Assembly: GCA_001797815.1 (NCBI GenBank)
Contig: MGQK01000047.1
Span: 1-14,735 of the forward strand
DNA: 14,735 nt
Source: Deltaproteobacteria bacterium RBG_13_61_14
Lineage (GTDB): Bacteria > RBG-13-61-14
Direction: 5' to 3'
A model generated the notes under the pieces. It searched no databases and was not told where the DNA came from. It was given only the letters and a program-made list of their open reading frames with translations. Each line of letters starts with the position of its first letter. Positions within the stretch are counted from its first letter, which is position 1. Made by a program: the position numbers and the translations under genes. Below, in pieces: positions 1 through 7,053 of this stretch.

Positions 1-1
1 C

Positions 2-2104
2 GAGATCGCGCACAAGATGGAAGACCTGCTCAAGGCGGTGGAAGAGGGCGGGCTGCGCTTGACCGGGGAGTTGACCGACCTCTTGCTGGAAGGCACCGAC
101 CTGCTCACCGCCCTGGTCGAGCAGGGCGTGAAAGCAAAAGCGGCTTCGAAACGGAAAGACCTGGTGGCGCGGCTCAGCCAGGCCGTGGCCGGCCCGGCCC
201 CGGCGCCGGCCGCGCCTCCGCCGGAGGAACCTCCGCCGGTTGCGACCCCAGCGGAGACCAAACCGGCCAAGCCGAAAAAGGCTGCGGCCAAGGGGAAAGC
301 GGTTGCGGCGGAGGAGCGCCCGGTTGCTCCAACGCCGAAGGCTCCGCCCGGGGCCGCGGAGGACGAGCCCCAACCGGCCGAGCTGCGGCGGGTGGAGATG
401 GAAACGGTGCGGGTGGAAGCCCAGCGCCTGGACAGCCTGGTGGATTTGGCCGGGGAGCTTTTGATCAACAAGATCCGGCTGGAGGGCAAAGGCCACCAGG
501 CCAAGACCATGTTCGAGGAACTGGACAGCCTGCTCAACCGCTGGCACGATTATTTTGAGGACGGCCGCCGGCCGGAGGGCCGGGCCAAGCTCCAGGAGCT
601 GCGCAGCCGTCTCCAGGAGTTCCAGCAGGAGATTGCCGAAGACATCATCGAGCTTGACCTCAACACCCAGGAGATGCAAAACCAGGCGCTCGGGCTGCGC
701 ATGCTCCCGGTGAGCACCCTCTTCGACGAGTTCCCCCGCCTGGTCCGCGACCTGGCCCGGGCCATGGGCAAAGAAATTGAGTTCCAGGTGACCGGCGGCG
801 AGACCGAGTTGGACAAGCGGATGCTCGAGCAACTGAAGGGGGCGCTGATCCACATCCTGCGCAATGCCTGCGACCACGGGATCGAGCCGCCGGAGGACCG
901 GGAGAAGCTCTCAAAGCCGCGGCAGGGCCAGATCAGCCTGCACGCGTATCCGCGCGGGTCGAACGTGATCATCGAGGTGAGCGATGACGGCGCGGGCATG
1001 AACACCGACCGGATCCGGGAGGTGGCGCTCTCCCGCGGCCTGGTTGATGAAAAGACCGCGGCCGAGATGAGCGACCATGAGGTCCTCTACCTCACCCTGC
1101 GGCCGGGCTTCACCACCAGCCAGATCATCACCGACCTCTCCGGCCGGGGCGTGGGCCTGGACGTGGTCAAGACCAACATCGAATTGATCCGCGGCGACCT
1201 CCACATCCACAGCGAGCGCGGCGCCGGCACCCGGATCATCCTCACCTTGCCCCTGACCGTGGCCATTATCAATTCCCTGCTGGTCTTAGTCGGAGACGAG
1301 GTCTATGCCCTGCCCCTCAATTTTGTGGAAGAGACCGTGCGCCTCCAGACCAGCCACCTCCAGACCGAGCGGGGCCGCGAGGTGATCAACCTGCGCGGCC
1401 AGGTCATCCCCATCGTGCACCTGGCCGATCTCCTGGGTCGGGACGGCCGCCCCTCCCGCAAAGCCCCGGCCCGACGGGAGTTCCGCCACATGGTGGTGCT
1501 CAAATTCCGCCACCAGAACCTCGCCCTGGAAGTGGACCAGTTCATCCGCGACCAGGAGATCATTGTCAAAACCCTCGGCCCCCACCTGAAGAGCGTCCGC
1601 TTCATCTCCGGCGCCACCTTGCTCCGCCGGGGCGAGCCGGCCTTGATCCTGAACGTGTTTGATATCTTTGCCGCGGCCGAGAGCTGGCGCCAGACCCCGG
1701 GGCCGCGGGCCGTGGAAGAGGAGAGGATTCCGCGGGTGCTGGTGGTGGATGACTCGATTACCACCCGGATCGTGGAAAAGAACATCCTGGAGCGGGCCGG
1801 CTACGAGGTGGACCTGGCCGTGGACGGCCAGGAAGCCCTGGACAAGGTGAAGGCGAAGGACTACGACCTCTTCGTGGTGGATATCGAGATGCCCGGGATT
1901 GACGGCTTCGAGCTGACCGAGCGCCTCAAGGCCGACGAGCGGACCCGGGAGCTGCCGGTCGTGTTCGTGACCTCCCGCGCCGCGGATGAGGACAAGCGCC
2001 GCGGCATGGCCGTGGGCGCCCAGGCCTACATCGTCAAAGGCGCCTTTGACCAGACCGTGCTCCTGGAAACGATCAAGACCCTGATCGGAGAGGGCCGGCG
2101 ATGA
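2..2104 (+). CDS. cheA: Hybrid chemotaxis histidine kinase CheA with C-terminal receiver domain (5' partial)
   Basis: Autophosphorylating kinase of a chemosensory array that passes phosphate to response regulators; cytoplasmic, bound to receptors through CheW. The reading frame is open from base 2, and its first residues (EIAHKMEDLL) look like the end of an Hpt domain, so the gene starts outside the window and the phosphorylated His is not visible. The first in-window Met is at 17. Counting from it: an Ala/Pro-rich linker (about 50-120), a dimerisation helix pair with a long charged insert (about 130-235), an HATPase with N box NACDHG (N283), DDGAG (323-327) and GRGVG (376-380), a CheW-like domain (about 415-555), and a receiver domain from about 571 with D578/D579, phospho-acceptor D622 and K674. 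The stop overlaps the cheB start as ATGA. All visible catalytic motifs are intact. CheA-receiver fusions are common in alternative (non-flagellar) and gliding-type systems, but the sequence does not show what this one controls. Confidence 0.96.
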   Translation, partial: EIAHKMEDLLKAVEEGGLRLTGELTDLLLEGTDLLTALVEQGVKAKAASKRKDLVARLSQAVAGPAPAPAAPPPEEPPPVATPAETKPAKPKKAAAKGKAVAAEERPVAPTPKAPPGAAEDEPQPAELRRVEMETVRVEAQRLDSLVDLAGELLINKIRLEGKGHQAKTMFEELDSLLNRWHDYFEDGRRPEGRAKLQELRSRLQEFQQEIAEDIIELDLNTQEMQNQALGLRMLPVSTLFDEFPRLVRDLARAMGKEIEFQVTGGETELDKRMLEQLKGALIHILRNACDHGIEPPEDREKLSKPRQGQISLHAYPRGSNVIIEVSDDGAGMNTDRIREVALSRGLVDEKTAAEMSDHEVLYLTLRPGFTTSQIITDLSGRGVGLDVVKTNIELIRGDLHIHSERGAGTRIILTLPLTVAIINSLLVLVGDEVYALPLNFVEETVRLQTSHLQTERGREVINLRGQVIPIVHLADLLGRDGRPSRKAPARREFRHMVVLKFRHQNLALEVDQFIRDQEIIVKTLGPHLKSVRFISGATLLRRGEPALILNVFDIFAAAESWRQTPGPRAVEEERIPRVLVVDDSITTRIVEKNILERAGYEVDLAVDGQEALDKVKAKDYDLFVVDIEMPGIDGFELTERLKADERTRELPVVFVTSRAADEDKRRGMAVGAQAYIVKGAFDQTVLLETIKTLIGEGRR

Positions 2105-3180
2105 TCCGGGTCCTGATCGCCGACGACTCCGCCCTGGTCCGCGAGCTGCTCAAGGACATGATCGCGGACGAGCCGGACCTGGAGCTCATCGGCGAGGCCC
2201 GCGACGGGCAGGAAGCGGTGGAAAAAGTCCAGGCCCTGAATCCCGACATCGTCACCATGGACGTGCTCATGCCGGTCATGGACGGCCTGGAAGCGGTCGA
2301 GCAGATCATGGCCTACCATCCCGTGCCCATCCTCGTCTTCAGCTCCGCCGTCTCCAACCGGGAGATGAACATCGCCTTTGTCGCCATCTCCCGCGGCGCG
2401 CTCGACGTCATGGAGAAACCCGCGGAGGCCGGCACCGCCCGCTACGAAGAGATCCGCAAGGACTTTGTCAGCAAGCTCCACCTGCTCAGCCGGATCCCGG
2501 TCATCTCCCATCTGCGTGGACGGCACAAGCGGCCGAAAGAAGCCGCCCCGCTCCCGCCCACACCCCTTCCGGCCCGGGCCCCGGCGCCGCAGCCGACGGC
2601 TGCTGTCCTCGGCGCGCCCCGCCGAAAGGTCGTGGCCATCGGCGCCTCCACCGGCGGGCCCAAGGCCCTGGTCCAGATCTTCCGCGAACTGCCCGGCAAC
2701 CTGCCGGTCCCCATCCTCCTCGTCCAGCACATCGCGCCCAGCTTTGCCGAGGGCCTGGTGGAATGGCTCAATCGCGAGTCCAAGCTGCAAGTCAAGCTCG
2801 CCGCCGAAGGCCAGCAGCTTCAGCCCGGAAACGCCTACATCGCGCCCACCGGCCGCCATCTCCTGGTCAACGCCGAGCGCCTGCGCCTCTCCGACGCTGA
2901 ACCCGTCAACTCCTGCCGGCCTTCGGTGGACGTGCTCTTCCGCTCGGTGGCCGAGTCCTTCGGCGAGCGCGCCCTGGCCGTGCTCCTCACCGGCATGGGC
3001 CGCGACGGCGCCGACGGGATGAAGCTCATCCACGATCGCAAGGGCCGCACCCTGGTCCAGGACGAAGGCAGCTCGGTCATTTTCGGCATGCCCCGGGCGG
3101 CCATTGAGCTAAAGGTGGTGGACGAGGTCTTGTCGCTCGCGGAGATGGCCGCCGGGATCGTGCAATCCCTGGGGAAATAA
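2101..3180 (+). CDS. cheB: Chemotaxis response regulator / protein-glutamate methylesterase CheB
   Basis: CheB removes methyl groups from (and deamidates) glutamates/glutamines of chemoreceptors, giving adaptation when phosphorylated by CheA. The 359-residue length is normal for the family. The N-terminal receiver domain has D8/D9 and phospho-acceptor D54 (VTMDVLMP). A Pro/Ala-rich linker runs from about 140 to 175. The C-terminal methylesterase domain carries the catalytic triad: S183 in GASTGG, H210 in LVQHIAPSF, and D302 in GMGRDGADG. Translation is probably coupled to cheA: the ATG overlaps the cheA stop, and a GGAGAGG ribosome site lies inside the end of cheA (about 2087-2093). cheA and cheB are therefore one transcriptional unit. 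No cheR or cheW follows in the window. Confidence 0.97.
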   Translation: MIRVLIADDSALVRELLKDMIADEPDLELIGEARDGQEAVEKVQALNPDIVTMDVLMPVMDGLEAVEQIMAYHPVPILVFSSAVSNREMNIAFVAISRGALDVMEKPAEAGTARYEEIRKDFVSKLHLLSRIPVISHLRGRHKRPKEAAPLPPTPLPARAPAPQPTAAVLGAPRRKVVAIGASTGGPKALVQIFRELPGNLPVPILLVQHIAPSFAEGLVEWLNRESKLQVKLAAEGQQLQPGNAYIAPTGRHLLVNAERLRLSDAEPVNSCRPSVDVLFRSVAESFGERALAVLLTGMGRDGADGMKLIHDRKGRTLVQDEGSSVIFGMPRAAIELKVVDEVLSLAEMAAGIVQSLGK

Positions 3181-3227
3181 TGCCCGCTGCCGGCGCCCTC
3201 CGCGGCGTGCGCAAAAGGAGACAAGGA

Positions 3228-3749
3228 ATGAAACTATGCTTCAGCCTGCTGGCCATGGTTTTCCTGGCATCGGCCTGCTCGCGGCCGCCGCAGCCCCAGG
3301 CCCCTTCCCAGCCCGGACCCAAGATCGAGCAGAAAGAACTCAAGCCCGAGATCTGGCCGGTGCCCGAGCAAGTCAAGCAGGCCCTGCCCGGCTTGCAGAA
3401 CGACAACATTTACGTTTACCGGGAGATCTCGCCCACCGTCAACCTGGTCGCCTACTTCACCGAGTATTCCCTGCCCGACGCCGTCCGCCGCATGGCCGAG
3501 GCCTTTGTCGCCTTGACCCGCGACCCCAAATTCACCACCGGCATCGAGTTCTGGATCATCCAGGTCCAGCCCAAGCAAGGCGCCGAGGTAATTGTCTGGG
3601 GCGTGCGCCCTTCCGAAGCCTTAGCCTATGCCCAAATCCCTGACCTCCCCCGCTTCTTCTCCGAGTCCGAATACCTCCTGGTCAACGACAAGATCATCCC
3701 CTCCGGACCCGACCGCCTCACCTTCCTCAATCCTCCCCAGCCCCAATAG
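3228..3749 (+). CDS. Small predicted lipoprotein downstream of cheB, function unknown
   Basis: A 173-residue protein beginning MKLCFSLLAM with a short hydrophobic signal and a lipobox LASAC at about residues 13-17, so it should be exported and lipid-anchored through that Cys. A Pro/Gln-rich spacer follows, then a mixed globular domain with no motif I recognise. I chose the ATG at 3228 because AGGAGACAAGGA precedes it directly and the lipoprotein signal then begins at the N-terminus. A longer frame from the ATG at 3180, overlapping the cheB stop, would bury the signal behind 16 residues. It lies 47 bp after cheB on the same strand, so it is likely co-transcribed. A role as an accessory of the chemosensory system is only a guess from position. 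A weak CCGGC-cga-GCCGG hairpin (3758-3770) follows, without a T run. Confidence 0.82.
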   Translation: MKLCFSLLAMVFLASACSRPPQPQAPSQPGPKIEQKELKPEIWPVPEQVKQALPGLQNDNIYVYREISPTVNLVAYFTEYSLPDAVRRMAEAFVALTRDPKFTTGIEFWIIQVQPKQGAEVIVWGVRPSEALAYAQIPDLPRFFSESEYLLVNDKIIPSGPDRLTFLNPPQPQ

Positions 3750-3795
3750 ACCCTAACCCGGCCGAGCCGGAACCAAAGAAAAGGGGGAAGATTTC

Positions 3796-3995
3796 ACGCA
3801 AAGACGCCAAGACGCTAAGGGTTCAAGCTATTGGGGGAGAGAGAATGGTTCGCATTTCAATCTTTCCTCTCCTCCCAAGGTCGCGGCGCCAAGAAACAAA
3901 GTCGCAAAGGAACAACTCTTGGCGGCTTCAGGTTTTTGGCGTCGGCTTCTTCTTGATTTCTCCTCACCCTGGCGACTTTGCGCCTTGGCGTGAAA
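3796..3995. repeat. Inverted-repeat intergenic element with 8-bp periodic arms (element A)
   Basis: The left arm at 3796-3819 is three tandem 8-mers: ACGCAAAG, ACGCCAAG, ACGCTAAG. The right arm near 3970-3995 is the same motif in inverted orientation with the same 8-bp phase (CTTTGCGC, CTTGGCGT, then GAAA). The arms enclose about 150 bp without a convincing gene. Short frames reading through it give low-complexity peptides of the AKAQSRQG type and are not credible proteins. I recall similar AAAGACGC/CCAAGACG repeats in intergenic DNA of environmental bacteria, so this looks like a dispersed non-coding repeat or MITE-like relic rather than a local accident. Confidence 0.6.
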
Positions 3996-4042
3996 CCTCT
4001 TCTTTAATATTCCGGCATAAACTCGGAAAATGCAATTAGGAT

Positions 4043-4192
4043 TTAACCACCAAGACACAAAGGCTCTAAGGCAGGATGATTTCTTGCCGATTCGGCTGGG
4101 ATTTTCTTTGCGATCAAAGTTGATCCCTCGCGCCCGTAATTAGTGGTCTCAACCCGCTTATGCTTCGTGACTTTGTGCCTTCGTGGTTAAAA
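4043..4192. repeat. Second inverted-repeat element with 8-bp periodic arms (element B)
   Basis: The left arm at 4043-4071 starts TTAACCACCAAGACACAAAG. The right arm at 4162-4192 ends CTTTGTGCCTTCGTGGTTAA, nearly its reverse complement. The arms again run in 8-9 bp units (CACCAAG, ACACAAAG; CTTCGTGA, CTTTGTGC, CTTCGTGG). It lies about 50 bp from element A and shares its architecture but not its exact sequence, so the two are probably relatives that diverged. The enclosed 90 bp show no gene. Confidence 0.6.
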
Positions 4193-4262
4193 ATCTTTTT
4201 CTCAACTGCACGATTCGGGATAAAATCATGACCACTTTGGCAACAATTTCAACTTTAAGAGA

Positions 4263-4418
4263 TTAAGGGCAATCGCTGGATAATTTCTCATCGGCATGGT
4301 TCAAGAAAGCGCGGAGAAGGGCGAGGAAGGAGGCGAGAGAGACGTTCTTCTTGCCGGCGTCGAGTGAGAGAGAATGGATGAGCAAAGCCGAAAGCATCGC
4401 AAAAGGGCGGTCTTGTCA
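4263..4418 (-). pseudogene. Possible remnant of a small alpha-helical protein gene
   Basis: One minus-strand frame runs from just after an in-frame stop at 4416-4418 to a stop at 4263-4265. It reads as a plausible amphipathic, Leu/Ala-rich sequence (RPFAMLSALLIHSL ... SLASFLALLRAFLNHADEKL). The only internal ATG, at 4397, would leave 44 residues and has no ribosome site. The composition looks protein-like, unlike the other two frames, so I read it as the C-terminal piece of a decayed gene. It could also be a short real ORF or chance. I do not recognise a family. It lies downstream of the nuclease gene on the same strand. The 76 bp between them contain only a 14-bp imperfect direct repeat (4454-4481). 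Confidence 0.25.
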
Positions 4419-4494
4419 GGTGTATAGGCTGCTCGTTAAGTATCATGTAAAGCTCTGACCCTCATCCCCTGACCCCCATCCCTTGTGAACCTTC

Positions 4495-5328
4495 TTATGG
4501 TTTTACGCCAGATTGTGGCGTTCCAGAAGGCGGAACCTTGACACCAACTTCAGATTTCATTGAAGTATCCAGCGAGGAAGGTTCCCTCACTATTCTCTTG
4601 GCTTTTCTTTTTGGCAGAGAAAATTTGATTGTATCCATTTCTTCGAGAGCCTCAGCGTTTAAAAGACACTCGATTGCCTTGAGTAATTCGGGGGGAGACA
4701 CTTGAACACCAGATGATTTCCTCAATTCACGACGCAAAGCTTTGATCAACTTTTCAGAAATCAAGGTTGCAAGAAGGTTGTGAGGAGTCAATGCTTTCAT
4801 TGACTTGGAAAGCTTATCAAGGCCTTTTTTCTTAAGGTTTTTATAGCTAATCAACTGAAATTTTCTTCCCAAATCCTCCAAAGAATCTTTTAGAAGATCC
4901 CAGTTTTCCACCAAGGTGGTTTGCGGAGGATCTCCTGATACAAGATGCAATTGCCATTCTCTCCCGTTGGTTAAAAGCACCCAGGCACATCCACTTTCGA
5001 TGGCGTAATGGGTAACCTGTTTAAGATGCTTTTCGGCTAAATCTACATTCACCGCTTTTATTTCCAAAATAACATCGGGTTTTGCCCTTTTCCCATCTCC
5101 AAGCCGAATTGCGAAATCGCAATGTTCATCCGTTCCACCATAAGCCCTAACTGCCGTTTCTCGGGATATGTGCTTAAAGACGTCATAACCCAAAAGCATT
5201 TCGAAGATTCTTTCAATCCGACTCCTGGTTTCCGCTTCGTTGCCATCGGTTTTTTTAACCACTTCAATCAATTCGCGAGCTTCGAGTATCTTCTTCTTGG
5301 TCTCTCTATTCAACTTGGTTTTTTTCAT
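4495..5328 (-). CDS. Stand-alone PD-(D/E)XK nuclease-like protein (type I restriction HsdR N-terminal domain family)
   Basis: A 277-residue cytoplasmic protein. Residues about 35-135 match the pattern of the HsdR N-terminal nuclease domain: helix SRIERIFEMLLGY (36-48), a motif I Asp in CDFAIRL (D71), PDVILEIKA with E89-x-K91, and QVTHYA (Q104, Y108) like the Q-x3-Y motif. DNA cleavage is thus possible, but no helicase, specificity or methylase subunit is present. Many such orphan domains are annotated as restriction endonuclease-like proteins of unknown role. The C-terminal half (about 150-235) is helical and charged, and the tail is Ser/Pro-rich. A strong GGGAGGAG ribosome site precedes the ATG. 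The K+ channel gene ends 19 bp before this start codon's first base, so the two are very probably co-transcribed. Base composition is clearly more AT-rich than that of the chemotaxis genes, suggesting acquisition by transfer. Confidence 0.8.
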   Translation of the reverse strand: MKKTKLNRETKKKILEARELIEVVKKTDGNEAETRSRIERIFEMLLGYDVFKHISRETAVRAYGGTDEHCDFAIRLGDGKRAKPDVILEIKAVNVDLAEKHLKQVTHYAIESGCAWVLLTNGREWQLHLVSGDPPQTTLVENWDLLKDSLEDLGRKFQLISYKNLKKKGLDKLSKSMKALTPHNLLATLISEKLIKALRRELRKSSGVQVSPPELLKAIECLLNAEALEEMDTIKFSLPKRKAKRIVREPSSLDTSMKSEVGVKVPPSGTPQSGVKP

Positions 5329-5347
5329 TGGATTCTCCTCCCTCAGT

Positions 5348-6148
5348 TTATTCTTTCAGCACAATCTCTTTCCCGCAATGCGGGCAAACATTAATCTCTT
5401 GCCTCTTGGATTGAATTTCTTTGATAAAGCCAGAACTTAAAACCCCAGCGGGCAAAGCAAAAAGACCGATACCGAGAAATGCAATCAAAGATCCAAGTAA
5501 CTTACCCAATGGTGTAATGGGATAAATGTCGCCGTAACCAACTGTTGTCAGTGTAGCGACTCCCCACCACATTGCCGCGGGAATACTCGAAAAAGCTTCG
5601 GGCTGAATTTCATTTTCGACGTAATACATAAGGCTGGAAGCAATCACCAGCAAGATCACGACGGCGAAAATGGTAATAAGCATCTCTTCTTTTTTATCTT
5701 TCAGCACGTTTGCTAGCGACTTGAGAGAACCCGAGTAGCGGCCAATTTTAAAGATTCGCGACATCCGGGCGAGCCGAAGGGTTCTGATAAATCTCAAATC
5801 CAATGGAATGACCATGGGCAAGTAGAAAGGAAGAATCGCAAGAAGGTCTATTAAGGCCAAGGGAGAGACCAAGAACTTTAGTCTACCAATTATCTTTCCT
5901 TGATAGCGTTTATCGCAAGTTGCGAGCCAGACACGAAGCAAATACTCGACCGTGAAAACAGCAACCGAAAAAACCTCGAAAATATGTAAAATGCCGGAAT
6001 ATTCAGTTTCAATGCTCTTAACGGTTTCCGAAATGACGGCTAAGACATTTAGCAGGATTAAGGTGACAATGAAAAGATTGAAACACCTGGCGTAGCGGTC
6101 TGCCCCTGAAGATGGCTCGATGATCTCAACCATGCGATTCTTAAACAT
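5348..6148 (-). CDS. Voltage-gated-type potassium channel, six transmembrane segments
   Basis: A 266-residue inner-membrane ion channel subunit, expected to act as a tetramer. Segments S1 to S4 fall in the first ~145 residues. S4 is the Arg-rich stretch LRFIRTLRLARMSRIFKIGR, characteristic of voltage sensing. S5, a pore helix, the K+ selectivity filter TVGYGD and S6 (LLGSLIAFLGIGLFALPAG) follow. The short cytoplasmic tail ends with CPHCGKEI, half of a zinc-ribbon-like knuckle. I chose the ATG at 6148. A TTG at 6166 would add six residues (RRRTQ-rich), and an ATG at 6133 is also possible. It is the first gene of a pair with the downstream nuclease-like gene. The AT-richer composition matches its partner rather than the neighbouring core genes. 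Confidence 0.92.
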   Translation of the reverse strand: MFKNRMVEIIEPSSGADRYARCFNLFIVTLILLNVLAVISETVKSIETEYSGILHIFEVFSVAVFTVEYLLRVWLATCDKRYQGKIIGRLKFLVSPLALIDLLAILPFYLPMVIPLDLRFIRTLRLARMSRIFKIGRYSGSLKSLANVLKDKKEEMLITIFAVVILLVIASSLMYYVENEIQPEAFSSIPAAMWWGVATLTTVGYGDIYPITPLGKLLGSLIAFLGIGLFALPAGVLSSGFIKEIQSKRQEINVCPHCGKEIVLKE

Positions 6149-6184
6149 TTGCGTTCTTCTTCGCAAAAAGCTGATTTGTATTCA

Positions 6185-6213
6185 ATCGTTACACAACAGT
6201 TTAATTTTGTCAA
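6185..6213 (-). promoter_or_regulatory. Candidate promoter for the channel-nuclease pair
   Basis: On the minus strand a perfect -35 TTGACA (6213-6208) is followed, after 16 bp, by a weak -10 TAACGA (6191-6186) with a TG-containing stretch just upstream. Transcription would begin about 30 nt before the ATG at 6148. The -10 match is poor, so this is tentative. A 14-bp perfect palindrome ATTGAAATTTCAAT (6255-6268) lies about 40 bp upstream of the -35 and could be a regulator site. Confidence 0.4.
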
Positions 6214-6391
6214 GATAATACTTAGGGTAAAAAAGCCTTTAAATTTAGAGGGTTATTGAAATTTCAATCAACAGTAGATTTGCTAAGGACAGGTTTTTCA
6301 TGCTTCAGACCCCAGACTTTGAATAAAAAATCTGTGAAATCTGCGAAATCTGCGGATGATCTTTTTCTTTGTCTTCAGCCTCCAGCCTCAA

Positions 6392-6509
6392 GCCTCTTGC
6401 CTTCTGCGGATAATCGTGGACAGTGAACAGTGATTCAAGTTTCTGAGGCCCGAGGTCTGAGGTCTGAAGCCTCCTGCCTCCTGCGGATAATAGTGGACAG
6501 TGAATAGTG
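6392..6509. repeat. 41-bp direct repeat, two copies 77 bp apart
   Basis: Copy 1 (6392-6432) and copy 2 (6469-6509) share the order GCCTC-TGCC-CTGCGGATAAT-GTGGACAGTGAA-AGTG and differ at about four positions. The intervening 36 bp contain another small duplication, GAGGTCTGAGGTCTGA. No coding function is apparent. Confidence 0.65.
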
Positions 6510-6554
6510 CACAGTGCACAGTGTGTTAAGCAGTGGTCCCCACCCGGAAAACCT

Positions 6555-6642
6555 GGGGTAGTTGCCGCACAGAATGGGGTGGCTGCTGGACAGAATGGGG
6601 TGACTGCCGCGCAGAATGGGGTGGTTGCTGTGCAGAATGGGG
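6555..6642. repeat. 21-bp tandem repeat, four units
   Basis: Four consecutive 21-bp units at 6555-6575, 6576-6596, 6597-6617 and 6618-6638, each of the form GGGGTrryTGCygnrCAGAAT, followed by a further GGGG. The ends GGGGT and CAGAAT are invariant while the middle varies, mostly by transitions. Unit length divisible by three keeps a frame open (an HPIL-containing heptad on the minus strand), which explains the spurious ORF there. Confidence 0.85.
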
Positions 6643-7053
6643 GAGACTTGCGAAGAGAGTAGGTAGCAGGTCGTAGGTAGTAGGTCGGGGAAGAGAAGAG
6701 GAAGAAACAAAGAGAAATTTCGCAAAGTTAAGTTAGTTCCCGGGCAGTCGGAGAGGAGGATTGGAGGGTTCGGAAGGGCCGGGGCCGGGAATGGGGGTGC
6801 ATCTTGGGGGCGCTGGGGCCAAAAAAGCTTGAAAAATTGCAAGGTTATCATCTCGAACAGTTGTTTGATTTCAGCCTTCATCCTTCGCTCTTCAGCCTTC
6901 TTTTTTCACTCCCCCCTATATATGTATGAATGTTGCAGTTCTGAGGCCAGTGCACGGTGCACAGTAAACAGTAAGCAGTGATTCAAGAGGCTTTGGGCAT
7001 TAGCGGCCTTTGTCTTTGGTCTAACGCCTAAAGCCTAACGCCTCTCTGAGAGG

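Larger units (their letters stand above)
6269..7053. other. Gene-free, repeat-rich intergenic region
   Basis: I see no credible gene in this stretch. It is made of short diverged repeats: three 9-mers ATCTGTGAA/ATCTGCGAA/ATCTGCGGA (6330-6356), a duplicated 41-bp block (6392-6509), runs of CAGTGAACAGT-type units (around 6420-6535 and 6950-6980), a 21-bp tandem array (6555-6638), and GTAGGTAGTAGGTCG and CTAACGCCTAAAGCC units (about 6660-6690 and 7021-7045). A minus-strand 148-codon frame (6435-6881) only reads through the repeats. No T-run terminator for trxB is visible; a small CCTCT-ctg-AGAGG hairpin sits at 7041-7053. Confidence 0.7.

Noticed and set aside
2026-3033. 335-codon minus-strand frame opposite cheB
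   Set aside because: CheB is unambiguous on the other strand; this is a codon-phase shadow rich in Gly, Asp, His and Glu.
3758-3770. CCGGC-cga-GCCGG hairpin after the lipoprotein gene as a terminator
   Set aside because: Only a 5-bp stem and followed by A-rich sequence rather than a T run; a factor-independent terminator is not supported.
3828-4058. 76-codon minus-strand frame over element A
   Set aside because: Its AKAQSRQG-type sequence is produced by the 8-bp repeats; there is no ribosome site and no domain.
4495-5328. Nuclease-like gene as part of a full type I restriction system
   Set aside because: No hsdM, hsdS or helicase motor domain is encoded in or next to it; only the N-terminal nuclease-type domain is visible.
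6555-6642. Repeat array as a possible CRISPR
   Set aside because: Units are contiguous 21-mers with no unique spacers of constant size and no cas genes nearby.
6435-6881. 148-codon minus-strand frame with HPIL repeats
   Set aside because: It only reads through the 21-bp tandem array and simple repeats, has low-complexity composition and no ribosome site, so it is an artefact of repeat length divisible by three.
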